Below are positions 5,604 through 7,133 of a DNA stretch of 7,133 bases, piece by piece. The notes under the pieces were generated by a model. That model ran no database searches. It was given only the letters and a program-made list of their open reading frames with translations, and had not been told where the DNA came from. The stretch comes from an uncultured Clostridia bacterium (GTDB lineage Bacteria; Bacillota; Clostridia; Oscillospirales; Ruminococcaceae): contig CAMAJC010000091.1 in assembly GCA_945835425.1 (NCBI GenBank), positions 1 through 7,133 on the forward strand, in the 5' to 3' direction. The number at the start of each line of letters is the position of its first letter. The stretch's first letter is position 1. The translations under genes and the position numbers were made by a program.

Positions 5604-5619
5604 TATGGAAGGTTCCATA
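5604..5619. promoter_or_regulatory. Palindrome TATGGAAGGTTCCATA, candidate operator
   Basis: Perfect 7-bp arms (TATGGAA / TTCCATA) around a 2-bp centre. It sits directly beside TATAAT-like hexamers on both strands (plus 5596-5601; minus 5600-5605), the place where a dimeric repressor would block a promoter. The cognate regulator is unknown and I could not identify a good -35 for either hexamer. Confidence 0.45.
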
Positions 5620-5699
5620 CAGGCGTAGCTTTTGCCGATTACAGCAGAATATGCGCGTGGGTTATTCATAATAATTGTATGGCTTTTTTGGGCAGTTTG

Positions 5700-5708
5700 T
5701 GCTATACT
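5700..5708 (+). promoter_or_regulatory. Extended -10 promoter element for DUF951-prfA
   Basis: TGC followed by TATACT (5703-5708) is a good extended -10. The -35 region at 17 bp (TGGCTT, 5680-5685) is poor, as is often tolerated with an extended -10. Predicted start of transcription is near 5715, giving a leader of about 75 nt before the TTG start at 5789. Confidence 0.5.
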
Positions 5709-5710
5709 TG

Positions 5711-5745
5711 TACTGTATCGAAAAAATGAGCCTGCATATACAGTA
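5711..5745. repeat. Inverted repeat TACTGTAT-N19-ATACAGTA in the DUF951 leader
   Basis: Perfect 8-bp arms at 5711-5718 and 5738-5745, starting at about the predicted transcription start. A competing pairing exists between CCTGC (5731-5735) and GCAGG (5750-5754). It could be an operator overlapping the start site or a leader stem; the function is unknown. Confidence 0.4.
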
Positions 5746-5773
5746 TTGGGCAGGTAAATCAGACAGATAAATG

Positions 5774-5779
5774 AAGGGA
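5774..5779 (+). promoter_or_regulatory. Shine-Dalgarno that decides the TTG start of DUF951
   Basis: AAGGGA lies 9 nt before the TTG at 5789-5791. The only in-frame ATG upstream (5771) is followed within three codons by a TGA stop at 5780-5782. The next ATG (5819) would remove the conserved VGD start of the family. Confidence 0.65.
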
Positions 5780-5788
5780 TGAGCAGGT

Positions 5789-5977
5789 TTGAATATTGCA
5801 GTCGGCGATACCCTCGTCATGAAGAAAAAACATCCCTGCGGCGAAAACCGTTTTCTGGTGCTGCGCGTCGGGATGGATTTTAAGCTGCGTTGCGTGGGCT
5901 GCGGGCATGAGATCATGATCCCCAGAGCGAAAGCGGAAAAAGGCGTCCGCAAGATCGAAGCGGCCGGGCAGCAGTAG
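5789..5977 (+). CDS. DUF951 family small zinc-ribbon-like protein
   Basis: Small cytoplasmic protein of 62 aa, the usual size for the family. It matches the DUF951 pattern: VGDTLVMKKKHPCG (5-18), then LRVGMDFKLRCVGCGHEIMI (25-44) and PR (45-46). Cys17, Cys35 and Cys38, with the CVGCGH knuckle, suggest a metal-binding or zinc-ribbon-like fold; a fourth ligand could be His16 or His40. The molecular function of the family is not established as far as I know. The start is TTG, chosen because it follows AAGGGA at 9 nt and restores the conserved N-terminus. It lies 63 bp upstream of prfA on the same strand, with no terminator between, so the two are probably co-transcribed. The tail after about residue 52 (VRKIEAAGQQ) is variable. 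Confidence 0.88.
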   Translation: MNIAVGDTLVMKKKHPCGENRFLVLRVGMDFKLRCVGCGHEIMIPRAKAEKGVRKIEAAGQQ

Positions 5978-5981
5978 CGCT

Positions 5982-6031
5982 TTTCTGTTCCAAAGTAATT
6001 CGGGCGGAGGATGCTGCCTGCGGAATAGAAA
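5982..6031 (+). promoter_or_regulatory. Long-range stem next to the prfA ribosome binding site
   Basis: TTTCTGTTCC (5982-5991) can pair with GGAATAGAAA (6022-6031) over 10 bp with one G-U pair, enclosing about 30 nt. The 3' arm touches the prfA Shine-Dalgarno (AAAGGA, 6029-6034), so the stem could lower initiation. This is a weak, unproven structure. Confidence 0.3.
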
Positions 6032-6040
6032 GGAAATAAA

Positions 6041-7123
6041 ATGCTTGATAAACTGAACCAGGTTGCCGCCCATTATGAACAGCTGGAGGCACGGCTCGCT
6101 TCCCCGGAGGTGACGGCCGACCCGGCGGCTTTGGCAGAACTGATGAAAGAATATAAGTCCCTGACGCCCCTTTACCAGAAAATCCGGGAGTATCAGACGA
6201 CTCTCCAAGAGGCGCAGGACGCGAGGCTGATGCTGGAAAGCGAATCGGACGCCGAGATGAAGGGCTTTTTGCAGGAGACGATGCAGGAGGCTGCGGATGC
6301 CGCCGATACGCTGCGGCAGGAGATTCAGATCATGCTGCTGCCCCAGGACCCGCGAAATGAGAAAAACGTCATTATGGAGATCCGCAGCGGCGCCGGCGGC
6401 GAAGAAGCGGCGCTGTTTGTCAATTCCCTCGCGCGGATGTACAATATGTACGCGGCGAAGATGGGCTGGAAGATGGAGGTCATAAACGCGAACCCCACCG
6501 AGCTTGGCGGATACAAGGAAATCTCCTTTTCCATCGACGGTGCGGGCGCTTATTCGCGGCTGAAATTTGAATCGGGCGTCCATCGGGTGCAGCGCGTTCC
6601 CGAGACCGAGACCCAGGGACGGGTGCATACGTCGACTGTTACGGTCGCAGTGCTGGCAGAAGCGGATGAGGTGGAACTGGAAATCGACCCGACGGAACTG
6701 AAAATCGACACCTTTCGCTCCAGCGGCGCAGGCGGTCAGCATATCAACAAGACGGAATCCGCTATCCGGATTACCCATCTGCCGACTGGGATGGTCGTTG
6801 AGTGTCAGGACGAACGCAGCCAGTATAAAAACAAGGACAAAGCGATGAAGGTGCTGCGGGCGCGGCTGCTCGACCGCAAACAGCGGGAACAGGCCGAGTC
6901 GATCGCCGCCGAACGGAAAAACCAGGTCGGCACCGGCGACCGTTCGGAGCGCATCCGTACCTATAATTATCCCCAGGGCCGCATCAGCGATCATCGGATC
7001 GGGCTGACGATCTATAAGCTGGACAGCTTTTTAAACGGCGACCTCGATGAGGTGATCGACGCGCTGACCGCCGATTATCAGACAAAGCTGCTGGCAGGCC
7101 AGCAGGCGTCGGACAATGGATAA
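6041..7123 (+). CDS. prfA: Peptide chain release factor 1 (RF1)
   Basis: Reads UAA and UAG stop codons in the ribosomal A site and triggers release of the finished protein. The length, 360 aa, is the normal full size. Order of domains: helical N-terminal domain (about 1-100), PCRF region with RSGAGGEEAALFV (115-127), the codon-recognition tripeptide P-E-T at 187-189 within RVQRVPETETQGRVHTS, and the catalytic GGQ (231-233) in FRSSGAGGQHINKTESAIRI. The P-x-T motif, rather than the S-P-F of RF2, shows that this is RF1. Gln233 is the residue normally methylated by PrmC. ECQDERSQYKNKDKAM (254-269) and RIRTYNYPQGRISDHRIG (304-321) are also typical. The ATG at 6041 follows AAAGGA (6029-6034) at normal spacing. 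It is probably in one transcript with DUF951. The window ends 10 bp past the stop; prmC often follows prfA but cannot be seen here. Confidence 0.98.
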   Translation: MLDKLNQVAAHYEQLEARLASPEVTADPAALAELMKEYKSLTPLYQKIREYQTTLQEAQDARLMLESESDAEMKGFLQETMQEAADAADTLRQEIQIMLLPQDPRNEKNVIMEIRSGAGGEEAALFVNSLARMYNMYAAKMGWKMEVINANPTELGGYKEISFSIDGAGAYSRLKFESGVHRVQRVPETETQGRVHTSTVTVAVLAEADEVELEIDPTELKIDTFRSSGAGGQHINKTESAIRITHLPTGMVVECQDERSQYKNKDKAMKVLRARLLDRKQREQAESIAAERKNQVGTGDRSERIRTYNYPQGRISDHRIGLTIYKLDSFLNGDLDEVIDALTADYQTKLLAGQQASDNG

Positions 7124-7133
7124 ATAAAGAATT

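Larger units (their letters stand above)
5499..5788. other. Divergent non-coding region with several inverted repeats
   Basis: These 290 bp lie between the start of the hypothetical gene (minus) and DUF951 (plus), are more AT-rich than the flanks, and show no convincing ORF. They contain a long hairpin (5547-5573), overlapping TATAAT-like sequences on both strands (plus 5596-5601, minus 5600-5605), a 16-bp palindrome (5604-5619), an extended -10 for the plus strand (5700-5708) and an inverted repeat at 5711-5745. I recognise no known riboswitch or small RNA. Confidence 0.6.

Noticed and set aside
5779..5821. ATG starts near DUF951 (5779 out of frame, 5819 in frame)
   Set aside because: The ATG at 5779 gives a short frame with no family match and overlaps the Shine-Dalgarno. 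The ATG at 5819 cuts off the conserved VGD N-terminus. TTG at 5789 fits both family and spacing.
5759..6994. Long open frame of 411 codons on the minus strand opposite DUF951 and prfA
   Set aside because: prfA is unmistakable on the plus strand with all RF1 motifs. The antisense frame is rich in His, Arg, Leu and Phe without any domain, as expected from the complement of GC-rich codons.
1..7133. Mobile element, CRISPR array, phage or defence island, tRNA/rRNA genes
   Set aside because: I saw no transposase or integrase, no regularly spaced repeats, no flanking target duplications and no cloverleaf or rRNA signature.

Overview
The window looks like chromosome from a moderately GC-rich member of the Clostridia, probably the gut Oscillospiraceae/Ruminococcaceae group. 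Supporting signs are strong Gram-positive Shine-Dalgarno sequences, an LplC/YtcP-type sugar permease, a membrane-anchored Cro/C1 (XRE) regulator, a three-S1-domain protein of a type I know from clostridia, and a DUF951 zinc-ribbon-like protein next to release factor 1. The lineage is inferred from gene content only.

Layout. (1) At the left edge is the 3' end of a sugar ABC transporter permease (+ strand), closed by a strong, probably bidirectional terminator at 891-921. (2) Three genes then read on the minus strand: an XRE regulator with two C-terminal membrane helices (923-1420) with its own consensus-like promoter, and, upstream of it, a two-gene operon of paralogous 12-helix MFS transporters (1551-2741 and 2757-3950) ending in its own terminator at 1502-1536. 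(3) A 223-bp divergent region (3951-4173) holds the MFS promoter, a leader hairpin and a small inverted repeat before the + strand S1-domain gene (4174-5127). (4) The S1 gene converges with, and overlaps by 34 bp, a small unrecognised minus-strand gene (5094-5498). The only clear terminator for that small gene lies inside the S1 coding sequence. (5) A 290-bp AT-rich non-coding stretch (5499-5788) carries several inverted repeats and the promoter region of the last + strand unit: DUF951 (TTG start, 5789-5977) and prfA (release factor 1, 6041-7123). The window ends 10 bp after the prfA stop.

How the genes work together. The permease belongs to a sugar importer whose other genes lie left of the window. 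The two MFS genes are co-transcribed and surely share an origin; whether they act together is unknown. prfA and DUF951 form a housekeeping translation-linked unit. I see no RNA genes, CRISPR array, mobile element, phage gene or defence cassette. I also see no convincing case for a new multi-gene system. The points most worth checking are the embedded antisense terminator, the unrecognised 134-aa protein, the tandem MFS pair and the clustered inverted repeats in the two regulatory regions.
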